DNA from: QHXW01 sp963752965
GTDB taxonomy: Bacteria > Acidobacteriota > Terriglobia > Bryobacterales > Bryobacteraceae
Direction: 5' to 3'
DNA: 64,000 bases
Assembly: GCA_963752965.1 (NCBI GenBank)
Contig: CAVWAJ010000012.1
Span: forward strand, 62,001-126,000
Shown here: piece by piece, positions 7,412 to 15,128 of the stretch
Layout of the letters: each line of letters opens with the position of its first letter
Numbering within the stretch: the stretch's first letter is position 1
Program-made: the position numbers and the translations under genes
The notes under the pieces: generated by a model
What the model was told of the DNA's origin: nothing
Database searches by the model: none
What the model saw: only the letters and a program-made list of their open reading frames with translations

Positions 7412-8068
7412 CTAGCGGAAAGCCGGCGCGCCACTTGTCTTTGCCAAATCCGCGTTGGTTTCGCCTGGTGCTGGAGCACTCTCGGCGCTGGTCGCCGCCA
7501 CGAGATGCTCTGCGTGTCGCCGCACGGGTCTGTCGGTCTTTGCAAAATCCGAGCTCGCTTCACCTGCCGAAGCGATGCTCTCGGCTCCAGTTTCCTTCAA
7601 ACGATCCTTCGCGCGCTTCACCCAATCCGAGGCGTCGCAGTGAACAGAAAGCAGGATGCCGCCATGCTTCATGCGACCGTCGTACCTCTTTGCCTCGTAC
7701 TCCGGTATCCCGATCCCGGTAAGCGCTCCAATAATGGCCCCCGCTGTACCGCCGATGCCGACCCCAGCCAGCAGCCCCATGATCGGGCCCGCCGCGACAA
7801 ACAACGGCCCCATTCCCGGAATCGCTAAGGCGCCGCTTCCAACGAAAAATCCGAGTGCCCCCCCAACGACAGCGCATAGACCAGCACCAGAAATTGCGCA
7901 CTCCGGGGCTTTCGTATGTCTCTCGTGAGCAAAGTCCTTGGAGCCTTGATTCTCTGAAAACAACACGGCAGTATCCGTGTTCCGAAAGCCAGCCTTGTGT
8001 AGAGCGTTAACTGCGTCCTCCTGCTGGACTCGATTCTGATAGATGCCGAAAACGGCGGTGTTTGCCAT
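7412..8068 (-). CDS. General-stress-type protein with glycine-rich membrane hairpin (YflT/ActD-like)
   Basis: A 218-residue protein. Residues 1-60 form a small alpha-beta domain opening T-A-V-F-G-I-Y and containing A-L-H-K-A-G-F-R-N-T-D, as in YflT-type stress proteins. Residues 60-120 are two glycine-alanine-rich hydrophobic stretches (G-A-L-G-F-F-V-G, then G-I-G-G-T-A-G-A-I-I-G-A), probably a membrane hairpin. G-I-L-L-S-V-H-C-D then completes the folded part. The last 60 residues are a hydrophilic tail. Close relatives are often auto-annotated as quinol oxidoreductase subunit ActD, but no act genes are near, so that name would mislead. It likely has an envelope or general stress role. Confidence 0.72.
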   Translation of the reverse strand: MANTAVFGIYQNRVQQEDAVNALHKAGFRNTDTAVLFSENQGSKDFAHERHTKAPECAISGAGLCAVVGGALGFFVGSGALAIPGMGPLFVAAGPIMGLLAGVGIGGTAGAIIGALTGIGIPEYEAKRYDGRMKHGGILLSVHCDASDWVKRAKDRLKETGAESIASAGEASSDFAKTDRPVRRHAEHLVAATSAESAPAPGETNADLAKTSGAPAFR

Positions 8069-8455
8069 ATATTTCTCCTTGCTCAGTTCGCCACGTTTTT
8101 CGCGGCGGTCGACAGTTAGCTGGCGGCGTTGCCGCTGCCATGGTCATCGGCTTCTAGGGTTGGCCTTCTCATCGTCGAAGCAGCCCGTCGGGTGTATTCA
8201 ACGGCCATGGCTGCCCATTTCGTTGCTTGCATGTGCATGGCCTTTTTGCAAATACGGGAAGCGCTATAAGACGACGATTCAGGGCCTGCAAAATTTGCAC
8301 TCAAATGCATTACTTGTGCCGGCCGGCTCATCCTCTCTTGCTAACGAGCACTGGGCTGATCAAACTCACTGCCTCGGTTGTTTCTGTGGAAGCTGGCCCG
8401 CAGCAAGTCCCGGCTCGAACCTGCGGCCATGCTGCTGTAACAAGGATTAGCGAAG
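8069..8455. other. Stretch without a firm gene; one weak minus-strand frame
   Basis: A 71-codon minus-strand frame (8116-8331) reads in part C-K-K-A-M-H-M-Q-A-T-K-W and could be a small protein or gene remnant, but it matches nothing I know and the only ribosome-site-like bases touch the ATG. The plus-strand frame across 8043-8450 is cysteine- and proline-rich and looks like chance coding. No repeat or RNA is evident. Confidence 0.3.
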
Positions 8456-8640
8456 ATGGGTGACGACAACCGGGCAAGCCTACACGCACTCAGGCTGATG
8501 CCTTTGTTCCAGGGCATCTGGCCTCTGCAGACGTCCCGGATCCCGAAGGATGTTTTGGCCGGCGTCACGCTCACTGGGATAAACATCCCGCAATCGCTGG
8601 GCTATACCCGGAATTGCCGACACCCCTGTGCACGGCCGTG
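8456..8640 (+). pseudogene. 5' remnant of a SulP-family anion transporter
   Basis: The frame opens with ATG at 8456 and reaches D-V-L-A-G-V-T-L-T-G-I-N-I-P-Q-S-L-G-Y, the conserved first membrane segment of SulP sulfate/bicarbonate permeases. After G-Y-T the next expected block, I-A-D-T-P-V, is found in another frame, so a one-base shift near 8610 broke the gene. Nothing resembling the other 11-13 membrane segments follows. Only about 60 codons of a family normally 480-600 residues long remain. The functional gene is not in this window. Confidence 0.6.
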
Positions 8641-8745
8641 CGTTCCGCGCACCACCAAAACCTATCAATCGGATCAGGAATTCAGGACGCTGCCGCGCTA
8701 CAGGTATGGTTCAAATAGCCATAGAATAGTGGCAAAATTGTATGT

Positions 8746-8961
8746 ATGAAGAAAACCTTCAACGTGGATGACAAACTCTTTAAAGAGGCCAAGACGGCTT
8801 GCGGGGCAACAACGGATACGGAGACCGTACGTTTGGGCCTTCAGGCCCTGATACGCCACGCGGCTTACGAACGCCTTCGAGCTCTGCGCGGCGCGGAGCC
8901 CCACGCACGCGACGTCCCCAGGCGTCGTGAAAAGCTGTCGTCCAAACGAAGGGTAGCCTGA
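8746..8961 (+). CDS. vapB: VapB-type antitoxin
   Basis: A 71-residue antitoxin of a type II toxin-antitoxin pair. The N-terminus, M-K-K-T-F-N-V-D-D-K-L-F-K-E-A, followed by T-D-T-E-T-V-R-L-G-L-Q-A-L-I-R, is the ribbon-helix-helix pattern of VapB proteins (DUF2191-like), which bind their own promoter. The basic C-terminal tail (R-R-R-E-K-L-S-S-K-R-R) would cover the toxin. The ATG has no clear ribosome site; a TAGAAT sequence about 20 bases upstream could be the -10 element. Its TGA overlaps the start of vapC by one base, as expected for coupled translation. Confidence 0.82.
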   Translation: MKKTFNVDDKLFKEAKTACGATTDTETVRLGLQALIRHAAYERLRALRGAEPHARDVPRRREKLSSKRRVA

Positions 8962-9359
8962 TGGTCCTGGTGGACACCTCCGTCTGGATTCGGTTCCTTG
9001 CAAACCGAGCGCCCTATGCGGCCGCGTTGGACCGGCTCCTTAGTCTCGACGAAGTGAGCGGGCACGAGTTGGTCTATGGAGAACTCCTGATTGGCGACCG
9101 AGGCGGACGTAGGAAACTGCTGGCCGCCTATACGCAGATGCATCAAGCGGGCATGGTCCCGCACCGCGACGTCGTCGCGTTCGTTCGCGATCGCGACTTG
9201 CATGGTCGCGGCGTTGGTTGGATCGACGTTCACCTTCTGGCGTCCGCTATTGTGGGGCGATTGCAGTTATGGACGGCCGACCCACGTTTCTCCGCGGTGG
9301 CTGAGAAGCTTGGTGTCGCTTACGAGGTGCCAGCCTCGAAACCGGGGAACCTGTCTTGA
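8961..9359 (+). CDS. vapC: VapC-type PIN-domain ribonuclease toxin
   Basis: A 132-residue PIN-domain RNase, the toxin partner of VapB. The acidic metal-binding residues are all present: D5 in L-V-D-T-S-V-W, E41 in V-Y-G-E-L-L-I-G, D89 in W-I-D-V-H-L-L-A-S-A and D107 in W-T-A-D-P-R-F. Family members cleave tRNA or rRNA and stop translation when free of antitoxin. The start is fixed by the TGATG overlap with vapB. The pair lies next to the tRNA-fragment junction, a usual place for a toxin-antitoxin module that stabilises an integrated island. Length is normal for the family. Confidence 0.88.
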   Translation: MVLVDTSVWIRFLANRAPYAAALDRLLSLDEVSGHELVYGELLIGDRGGRRKLLAAYTQMHQAGMVPHRDVVAFVRDRDLHGRGVGWIDVHLLASAIVGRLQLWTADPRFSAVAEKLGVAYEVPASKPGNLS

Positions 9360-9804
9360 CGCCAACGGCGTCTTGACTGGCGGGGATAGAGTCCACAATC
9401 GTAACGTCACGACGATCATCGCACCAACACGATGTGAGGCCGTCATGACGGTCCGGACCAATACCCTCCAATAACCCTCCATTAACATTGCACCCAAGGT
9501 GAACAAGGTTCTCGCCGGGACAAGGTCGGCTCTTTTGCGCCAGCACGCAATAAGAGCGAACAGAGTACAGAGAAAACGCGGCCCACGTGATGTGCGCCTG
9601 CGATGTCCGCTGCGACGGCCGGCCGCTCTTCTTCAAAGCGCGGTTGACATACTTCTCAACTGTTACTGCGTTTGTCACCGCGAGGCTGATCATTTCGACT
9701 GGTCCAATTCACAGCGTGCGCACTGCGGGTCAAAACGTGTTTCCCCGCTTGACCCGGAGTCACAGCTCTTCACCGTAAGCCATTGATTTAACGTGATAGA
9801 CAGG
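9360..9804. other. Noncoding stretch between vapC and the tRNA-Cys fragment
   Basis: These 445 bases hold no convincing gene on either strand. The minus-strand frame (9247-9693) starts inside vapC antisense and matches no family. TTGACA at 9644-9649 looks like a -35 box, but no good -10 follows at the right distance. I see no integrase, although one would be expected near a tRNA-borne attachment site. Confidence 0.4.
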
Positions 9805-9864
9805 CAGGTAGTCCAAGGCCTGCCAAACCTTTATTCGTCGGTTCAATTCCGACCCGCGCCTCCC
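9805..9864 (+). pseudogene. 3' half of a tRNA-Cys-like gene (probable attachment-site scar)
   Basis: From about 9815 the sequence follows the 3' half of a tRNA. An anticodon arm is followed by a perfect T arm, GTCGG-TTCAATT-CCGAC (9837-9853), and an acceptor strand CCGCGCC with T as discriminator base. U73 is the identity mark of tRNA-Cys, and the arm A-A-C-C-T-T-T-A-T-T-C-G is usual there. The anticodon loop now reads CTGCCAA, giving GCC instead of GCA, and no complementary 5' acceptor (GGCGCGG) lies upstream. It is therefore a fragment, as left at the far end of an element integrated into a tRNA gene. The orientation predicts that the intact tRNA-Cys and the element lie to the left. Confidence 0.6.
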
Positions 9865-10016
9865 ACAAGACCCGCCCGAGATAAACGCTCCTCGTACGCT
9901 TGCTTCTCACCGTTCGAAAACCGGGTTTCGCGCGCGTCCGCCAGAACGCTTCGACTGGATTTCCACAACCAAGCGGCGGTCGTGGTGGTGACGCCGAGAG
10001 TGCAACCTGGGCGCGG

Positions 10017-10038
10017 TGTATCAAAACTGTATCAAAAC
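10017..10038 (+). repeat. Tandem 11-bp repeat beside the tRNA fragments
   Basis: TGTATCAAAAC occurs twice back to back (10017-10027 and 10028-10038). A few bases on, CGTTCCAAC (10045-10053) has its exact complement at 10134-10142, next to the truncated end of the tRNA-Val fragment. Short direct repeats plus an inverted pair in about 130 bases resemble the arm sites of a tyrosine recombinase, but no recombinase gene is near. A 20-codon frame at 10069-10131 (M-S-D-K-Q-I-P-Q-I-I-G-K) could be the start of a lost gene. Confidence 0.4.
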
Positions 10039-10150
10039 CCTATCCGTTCCAACCGCAGAGGATACTGAATGAGCGACAAGCAGATTCCCCAAATCATTGG
10101 AAAGGCTAAGAATCTGGACCAAAGGATGTAATCGTTGGAACGTCGCACTG

Positions 10151-10192
10151 TGCTTGTAAGGCAGACGCTCTAACCAACTGAGCTAACCGCCC
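10151..10192 (-). pseudogene. 5' half of tRNA-Val (anticodon TAC), truncated
   Basis: On the minus strand the sequence starts GGGCGGT-TA, then the D arm GCTC-AGTTGGTTA-GAGC, then the anticodon arm TCTGC-CTTACAA-GCA with anticodon TAC (valine). The match ends after three of five 3' anticodon-stem bases. No T arm or 3' acceptor follows within 100 bases, so this is half a gene. The 3' strand would normally be restored if an element had simply integrated; its loss points to a deletion or rearrangement at the junction. A TAAAAT sequence about 20 bases upstream of the 5' end may be the old promoter. Confidence 0.7.
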
Positions 10193-10367
10193 ATCATACC
10201 GGCTCCCTTATTTTACATGGTTTGCTGGGTGGGCCTACGCCGTTCGTTTCGCTGCAGCGGAGGCATCCCTCGGTGCTTTGCCTCTGTCTCTTCGCACCCG
10301 TTCCGGATTGCCCGCCTTATGCCATCGCGCGCGCGTGAAATCGGCTGGTCTGTTGACCGCTCGCGGC

Positions 10368-11159
10368 TTATTGCGTGATCGGAAGCAGAGTCGTCAACGT
10401 GCCGGACTTTGCGTCCGCGAGTAGCGCCAGGACCGTCAGGTCCCCAGCATTTGCACCACTCGGCAAGGTAATTCGCAAAACGCCTGATTTGCCGGCCGTC
10501 GCCGGATAGCGGTCGTTGTCGGTCGAGACAAACGCCGTGTGGTTCATTGCCGCCAAGGTGAGCGTACCGGTCACAATCGCGGTTCCCGTCGGATCCTCAA
10601 ACTCAATTGGAGCCGAGATCGCCGCCGAGGTCGTATTGGCGAAGGCAAGCGCCGTGACATGAACACCGGTCGTATTATCGAACGGGACCAAAATGTAGTG
10701 TGTGGGTTCTACATTCCAAAGAGAGACGATACAAACGGGTTGGCCGCCCGTGAAAGGCACGGCGGCTTCCAAGACCGGATTGGAGCCAAGAGTTTGACGG
10801 AAGATCGCCTGGCCGCTCACCGCCACATTGTTCGTCACTTGCAGACTGGCCCAGCCTTCATAGGTCGTAGCGCCTCCCACGTCCGGCAGAACGACTGAGG
10901 CCGAGCCGCTCGGGGGAATGGAAACCGAATACGAAGATGAGGCCGCGCCGCCATTTACAGGAGCAGCCAGAGCCACCCCGGAATCTGCGTAGAAATTCAG
11001 GTTTACGCTCGCTGCCGTCGTCTGGTCCTGATTCACGATAAGAAAAGTCGTCTGCCAGCCGGCCCCGTAAGCGAGATGTCCGAACGTCCCCTGCGCGGAC
11101 GCCACGGCGACTCCGGCGACAAGCGCAAGAATAAGAAGTTGAAAAGTCCTCCGACGCAT
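10368..11159 (-). CDS. Secreted protein of unknown function
   Basis: The start M-R-R-R-T-F-Q-L-L-I-L-A-L-V-A-G is chosen because AGGAG lies 7 bases upstream and it opens a signal peptide ending A-S-A-Q-G. The frame is open 89 codons further upstream but without signal. The mature part (about 240 residues) is rich in beta strands, Ala, Thr and Ser (G-W-Q-T-T-F-L-I-V-N, then S-V-S-I-P-P-S-G-S-A-S-V), a style common in acidobacterial exported proteins with Ig-like or choice-of-anchor folds. I do not recognise a specific family. It is the first intact gene right of the tRNA-fragment junction. A single downstream neighbour on the same strand is missing, so it is probably monocistronic. Confidence 0.75.
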   Translation of the reverse strand: MRRRTFQLLILALVAGVAVASAQGTFGHLAYGAGWQTTFLIVNQDQTTAASVNLNFYADSGVALAAPVNGGAASSSYSVSIPPSGSASVVLPDVGGATTYEGWASLQVTNNVAVSGQAIFRQTLGSNPVLEAAVPFTGGQPVCIVSLWNVEPTHYILVPFDNTTGVHVTALAFANTTSAAISAPIEFEDPTGTAIVTGTLTLAAMNHTAFVSTDNDRYPATAGKSGVLRITLPSGANAGDLTVLALLADAKSGTLTTLLPITQ

Positions 11160-11233
11160 TGTTAACTCCTGATAGGGTCTGAAGTGCCCTCTGAGAACGA
11201 TCCGTTCAGACGTGAGTATAACGCCACCGGATG

Positions 11234-12460
11234 TCAGCCCATCAGTCCACGAAGGATAACCAGCGCCTGAGATCCGAGTTCTAGCGCAACCCGGGGAACC
11301 ACTAGCCCCGCGGGGACTACCGCCAGCCACCACCAACTTCGCCGCGGCCGCCACGCCATGGCCTCCATGATGATCAGCAATAAGAGCGGTGAAAAGACGC
11401 GGGCAAAGTTGTAGCAATGGTCCCAAAAGTGAGGATTTATCATGCCGGCCGCCAGAGCGGCGAAGCAGGCCGCGGCGAGCAGGTTCGCGTTAAGCGGCCG
11501 CACACGCCACAGAAGAATCGCCGCGAGGACTGCCAAAATGATTCCGGTGAGTGCCATCACATCCAGGGACTGGGCCAACAACTCCACGGGCCGCGGAAAA
11601 GGGTATGGGAGTGGATGAAACAGGCGCCCCAGAATGCCCGGCCCCAGCCTTCGATACACCCATCTTGGTATTCCAGGCGCCGCTGCGGCCACGTGGATAT
11701 AGCCATTCAGGAACAAGTACCACCCGAGTGCCGGCAGACAACTGGTAGACCAAACCAAAGCGCGCGCGAAGTGTCTCGCGGCCAGTTCCGAGAGGCAACA
11801 GCCCGCTAGCAGCAGGACACCAGTCTCACGCGTGAGACAAGCCAGCATGAGCACCACATAGAGCCTCACACTGGACCGCACGACGGAAAAGTAGGCGAAG
11901 CCTGCGGTGAGCGCTGCCAGCGCGCCATCCACCGTCATTCGATCCATGGAAACCAGCGTGGCTGGCACCAAGAGAAACGCAAGTGCCCACGCCGGGTGAA
12001 ATCCTAACGCCGCGGCGTACCGGCTCAGCCAATAGGAGCCGAGCCAGGTGAAAGCCGCAACCACCGCCACATAAGAGGCATCGATCCACGGCTGGCGGCC
12101 GCCGGCCAGCAGGAACGCGAGACCCGGAACCAGGATTCGGCGATATCGCAGCACCGGTGAGTCGATAAATCTTGCGAAGTCCTTTTGCAGGAACGGGTCG
12201 TGCGCCACATACCGGTACATCTGGCCGTCGTACCCGTTCGTGCCAGGGAAACGGTACGTCTGGGCCGCCAACTCCGGCGGTACCGGCTGGTTTTGACCCG
12301 TGCAGAACAGAGCCGTCCAATTGCCGCTTCGGTTGTAGTGCACTGTCAGGAACTGCCAGAGCAGCACGAGACTACAGGCGAGAACCGCCCATGCGAACGA
12401 GACACGCGCTGGGGCGAGCGGTTGGTTCGACTCCAAATTGGGCAACAGGAAGTATGACAC
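11234..12460 (-). CDS. Polytopic membrane protein, GT-C-like
   Basis: A multi-pass membrane protein (about 408 residues from a GTG at 12460; the frame is open upstream, so the start is uncertain) with about 9-10 hydrophobic segments. After the first helix an extracytoplasmic loop contains N-G-Y-D-G-Q-M-Y-R-Y-V-A-H-D-P-F, and later F-W-D-H-C-Y-N-F-A-R. An acidic residue in the first loop (Y-D-G-Q) is the usual place for the catalytic Asp of GT-C glycosyltransferases, which use lipid-linked sugars. This loop motif is typical of uncharacterised acidobacterial proteins in that fold class. It is divergent from the FmdB gene. No transferase activity can be proven from sequence. Confidence 0.65.
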   Translation of the reverse strand: MSYFLLPNLESNQPLAPARVSFAWAVLACSLVLLWQFLTVHYNRSGNWTALFCTGQNQPVPPELAAQTYRFPGTNGYDGQMYRYVAHDPFLQKDFARFIDSPVLRYRRILVPGLAFLLAGGRQPWIDASYVAVVAAFTWLGSYWLSRYAAALGFHPAWALAFLLVPATLVSMDRMTVDGALAALTAGFAYFSVVRSSVRLYVVLMLACLTRETGVLLLAGCCLSELAARHFARALVWSTSCLPALGWYLFLNGYIHVAAAAPGIPRWVYRRLGPGILGRLFHPLPYPFPRPVELLAQSLDVMALTGIILAVLAAILLWRVRPLNANLLAAACFAALAAGMINPHFWDHCYNFARVFSPLLLLIIMEAMAWRPRRSWWWLAVVPAGLVVPRVALELGSQALVILRGLMG

Positions 12461-12538
12461 CCGGCCGATCTCGTGTGCAAACCGGCCATCCAGGCCGAAA
12501 CCTGATAAAATCAAGAAGGTTAGTTTTGGTTTGGTGGT

Positions 12539-12859
12539 ATGCCCCTTTACGAATACAAATGCAGTTCCTGCGGTGAAACCTTCGAAGTAATACAAAAGTT
12601 CTCAGACGCCCCGGTCAAGTTGCATGAAAAGTGCGGCGGACCAGTGGAACGGCTGATTTCGACGTCCGCGTTTCAGTTCAAGGGTTCGGGATGGTACGTG
12701 ACTGACTACGCGAAGGGGAACGGAAACAGCCATCCGTCGAAAGACGGCAAGAAGGAAGGTAAAAGCGAAAGCTCGGCTTCCTCAACCGATTCGAAGGCCA
12801 AAACCGAAACGAAAGCTCCCGCCACCACGGGGGCTAGCACTTCTGATAAAAAGGTGTAG
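12539..12859 (+). CDS. FmdB-family zinc ribbon protein
   Basis: A 106-residue protein opening M-P-L-Y-E-Y-K-C-S-S-C-G, the FmdB/CxxC regulatory-domain start, followed by E-K-C-G-G-P-V-E-R-L. It shows three metal-type cysteines (C8, C11, C32); the usual fourth is replaced, as G-G follows C32. Residues 50-106 are a low-complexity Lys/Ser/Thr/Ala tail. FmdB proteins are often called regulators of formamidase, but the role is mostly unknown. Its TAG overlaps the GTG of the following acylase gene by one base, so the two are likely co-translated. Confidence 0.85.
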   Translation: MPLYEYKCSSCGETFEVIQKFSDAPVKLHEKCGGPVERLISTSAFQFKGSGWYVTDYAKGNGNSHPSKDGKKEGKSESSASSTDSKAKTETKAPATTGASTSDKKV

Positions 12860-15093
12860 TGCTAAACCGCGCTTGTCGCGCACTCCTACTGCTTGCCTGC
12901 GCCTGTTTTTCCCGCGCCGAAAATATCACTATCCAGGGCCCGTCCCAATCGGTCGAGATCATCCGCGATCGCTGGGGAGTCCCGCACATCTACGCCCAGT
13001 CGGTGCACGATCTGTTTTTCGCGCAAGGCTATATCGCGGCGAAGGATCGCCTCTGGCAAATCGACCTTTGGCGCCGCATCGGCGCCGGCAAGCTGGCTGA
13101 GGTGCTCGGGCCGGCTGCGATCGATCGCGATGGCCTGGCGCGTTCGGTGGCGTTTCGCGGCAATTGGGATGCCGAGTGGTCCAGTTACGGTCCCGGCACA
13201 CGCGAAATCGTCACAGCCTTCACCGATGGGATCAACGCATATATCAAGTCGCTCGGCGGCGTGCGCCCACTGGAATTTCGTCTCGCGGGTTATGATCCGG
13301 GCTTATGGGTTCCGGAAGATTGTCTCAGCCGCGTCGCCGGCTTGTTGATGACGCGCAACCTGACAAGCGAAGTGAAGCGCGCCGAGCGCGTGCGGAGCTT
13401 CGGTATCCCCACCGTGGAAAAGTTCTTTTCACTCGATCCGCCTATTCCCACGGAAATTCCCGCCGGGCTCGATCTCGCCGACATTTCCCACGACATCGTA
13501 CGCACCTACGAACAGGCCATTGGACCCGTCGCATTCTCCACCGAACAAGGCAGCAATAACTGGGTCGTGGATGGAACGATGACCGCCACGGGCAAGCCGC
13601 TCCTGGCCAATGATCCGCATCGCCCGGTGCAAATTCCCTCACTGCGCAAAACTGTTCACCTGGTTGCGCCGGGCTGGAACGCCATCGGCGCCGGCGAGCC
13701 CGCGTTGCCCGGTATTGCCTTGGGCCACAACGAGCGCATTGGTTTCGGTTTCACCATCGTTGGGATCGATCAGCAGGACCTCTACGTGGAGAAGGTGAAT
13801 CCGGAGAATCCGGATGAGTACCGTTACCGCGATGCCTGGAAGAAATTCGAAATTGAACGCCAGCAGATCCCGGTCAAAGGCGGGCAGCCGCGGCCGGTGG
13901 AGCTGCGCTTCACGGTGCATGGTCCGGTCATTTATGAGGACGCTCATCGCCACCGTGCCTACGCCTTGCGCTGGGTGGGCAGTGAGCCCGGAACGGCTGG
14001 GTACCTGGCAGGCCTCGCCATCGCGCGCGCCAAGAACTGGAATGAATTCCTCGCTGCGATGGAGCGCTATAAAGTTCCCAGCGAGAATATTGTCTACGCC
14101 GATACCGAAGGCAACATCGGGTGGCAGGCAGCAGGCATGGCGCCCATACGAAAGAACTGGTCTGGCGTTCTGCCGGTTCCCGGCGATTCGGGCGATTACG
14201 AATGGAGCGGTTTCCGCCGCGCCGCGGACCTGCCGCATTCGTACAATCCCGTAACGCACTTCATCGCCACCGCCAATCACAATATCCTGCCGCCGGGCTA
14301 CAACGTTCCGTTGGGTTACGAATGGGCGTTGCCGTTCCGCTTTCATCGCATCGAAGAGATGCTCGCGGCGCACAGAAAATTCACCGTCGAGGATTTCGAG
14401 CGCATGCAGCAGGACGTTGCCTCGCTCCCCGCGCGCCGCTTTCAGAAAATTCTGACCGCCTGGTCACCCGAGCCCGCAAGCCGCGACGCAAAGGCGGCCG
14501 ATCTGGTGCGCCAATGGGACGGCAACCTCACGATGGATTCGCCGGCCGCGCTCATCTACGAATTCTGGATGGCGCAATTGCCGCGCGCCGTATTCGGATC
14601 AGACATCGGCCCGGATACCGATATCGAAACGCTATTGCGGGCCTTGGAACGCCAGCCCGATCCAAACGCGCTCACCCAAGCGCTTCACACCGCGCTTGCT
14701 GAAATCGAGCACCAATGCGGGCAGGATATGCAATCGTGGAAATGGGGCAAAATCCACCGCATCGTTTTCCATCATCCTCTGGGTGGCGCCTTCGACCGCG
14801 GTCCGGTGGCGCGTCCCGGCGACGGCTACTCCGTCAACGCCACCAGTGGGGAGCATTTCCAGCAGACCAACGGCGCTTCCTACCGCCAGATTCTCGATCT
14901 GAGCAATTGGGACCGTTCCGTGATGACCAATGTCCCCGGCGAATCCGGCGATCCCAATAGCCCGCACTACAGCGATCTCATCGACGACTGGGCCAACGGA
15001 CGCTATCATCCCATGCCGTTCTCGCGTCAGGCCGTGGAAGCCGCCGCTGCCGAGCGTCTCACGCTAACTCCCAAGGCTGAAAACGTACACTGA
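12859..15093 (+). CDS. Penicillin acylase family protein (Ntn hydrolase)
   Basis: A 744-residue secreted precursor. Residues 1-20 form a signal peptide. The alpha part contains R-D-x-W-G-V-P-H-I-Y-A and F-A-Q-G-Y-I-A-A-K-D-R-L-W, the classic blocks of penicillin acylase/acyl-homoserine-lactone acylase relatives. Autocleavage is expected before S232 in E-Q-G-S-N-N-W-V-V, freeing the catalytic N-terminal serine of the beta chain. N-D-P-H-R and F-T-I-V-G-type blocks follow. These enzymes hydrolyse amide bonds in acyl side chains; the substrate cannot be told. The GTG start overlaps the stop of the FmdB gene. Length and all core motifs are normal. Confidence 0.9.
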   Translation: MLNRACRALLLLACACFSRAENITIQGPSQSVEIIRDRWGVPHIYAQSVHDLFFAQGYIAAKDRLWQIDLWRRIGAGKLAEVLGPAAIDRDGLARSVAFRGNWDAEWSSYGPGTREIVTAFTDGINAYIKSLGGVRPLEFRLAGYDPGLWVPEDCLSRVAGLLMTRNLTSEVKRAERVRSFGIPTVEKFFSLDPPIPTEIPAGLDLADISHDIVRTYEQAIGPVAFSTEQGSNNWVVDGTMTATGKPLLANDPHRPVQIPSLRKTVHLVAPGWNAIGAGEPALPGIALGHNERIGFGFTIVGIDQQDLYVEKVNPENPDEYRYRDAWKKFEIERQQIPVKGGQPRPVELRFTVHGPVIYEDAHRHRAYALRWVGSEPGTAGYLAGLAIARAKNWNEFLAAMERYKVPSENIVYADTEGNIGWQAAGMAPIRKNWSGVLPVPGDSGDYEWSGFRRAADLPHSYNPVTHFIATANHNILPPGYNVPLGYEWALPFRFHRIEEMLAAHRKFTVEDFERMQQDVASLPARRFQKILTAWSPEPASRDAKAADLVRQWDGNLTMDSPAALIYEFWMAQLPRAVFGSDIGPDTDIETLLRALERQPDPNALTQALHTALAEIEHQCGQDMQSWKWGKIHRIVFHHPLGGAFDRGPVARPGDGYSVNATSGEHFQQTNGASYRQILDLSNWDRSVMTNVPGESGDPNSPHYSDLIDDWANGRYHPMPFSRQAVEAAAAERLTLTPKAENVH

Positions 15094-15128
15094 CCCCCAG
15101 CGCTGCCCAGACCACCCAGTCTGGCGTT

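Noticed and set aside
8043..8450. 135-codon plus-strand frame beside the stress protein
   Set aside because: It starts antisense inside the stress-protein gene, is rich in Cys, Ser and Pro without pattern, and has no ribosome site.
9788..10024. Minus-strand frame containing V-G-I-E-P-T-N-K-G
   Set aside because: This is the well-known false protein produced by reading antisense through a tRNA 3' half; it helped locate the tRNA-Cys fragment but is not a gene.
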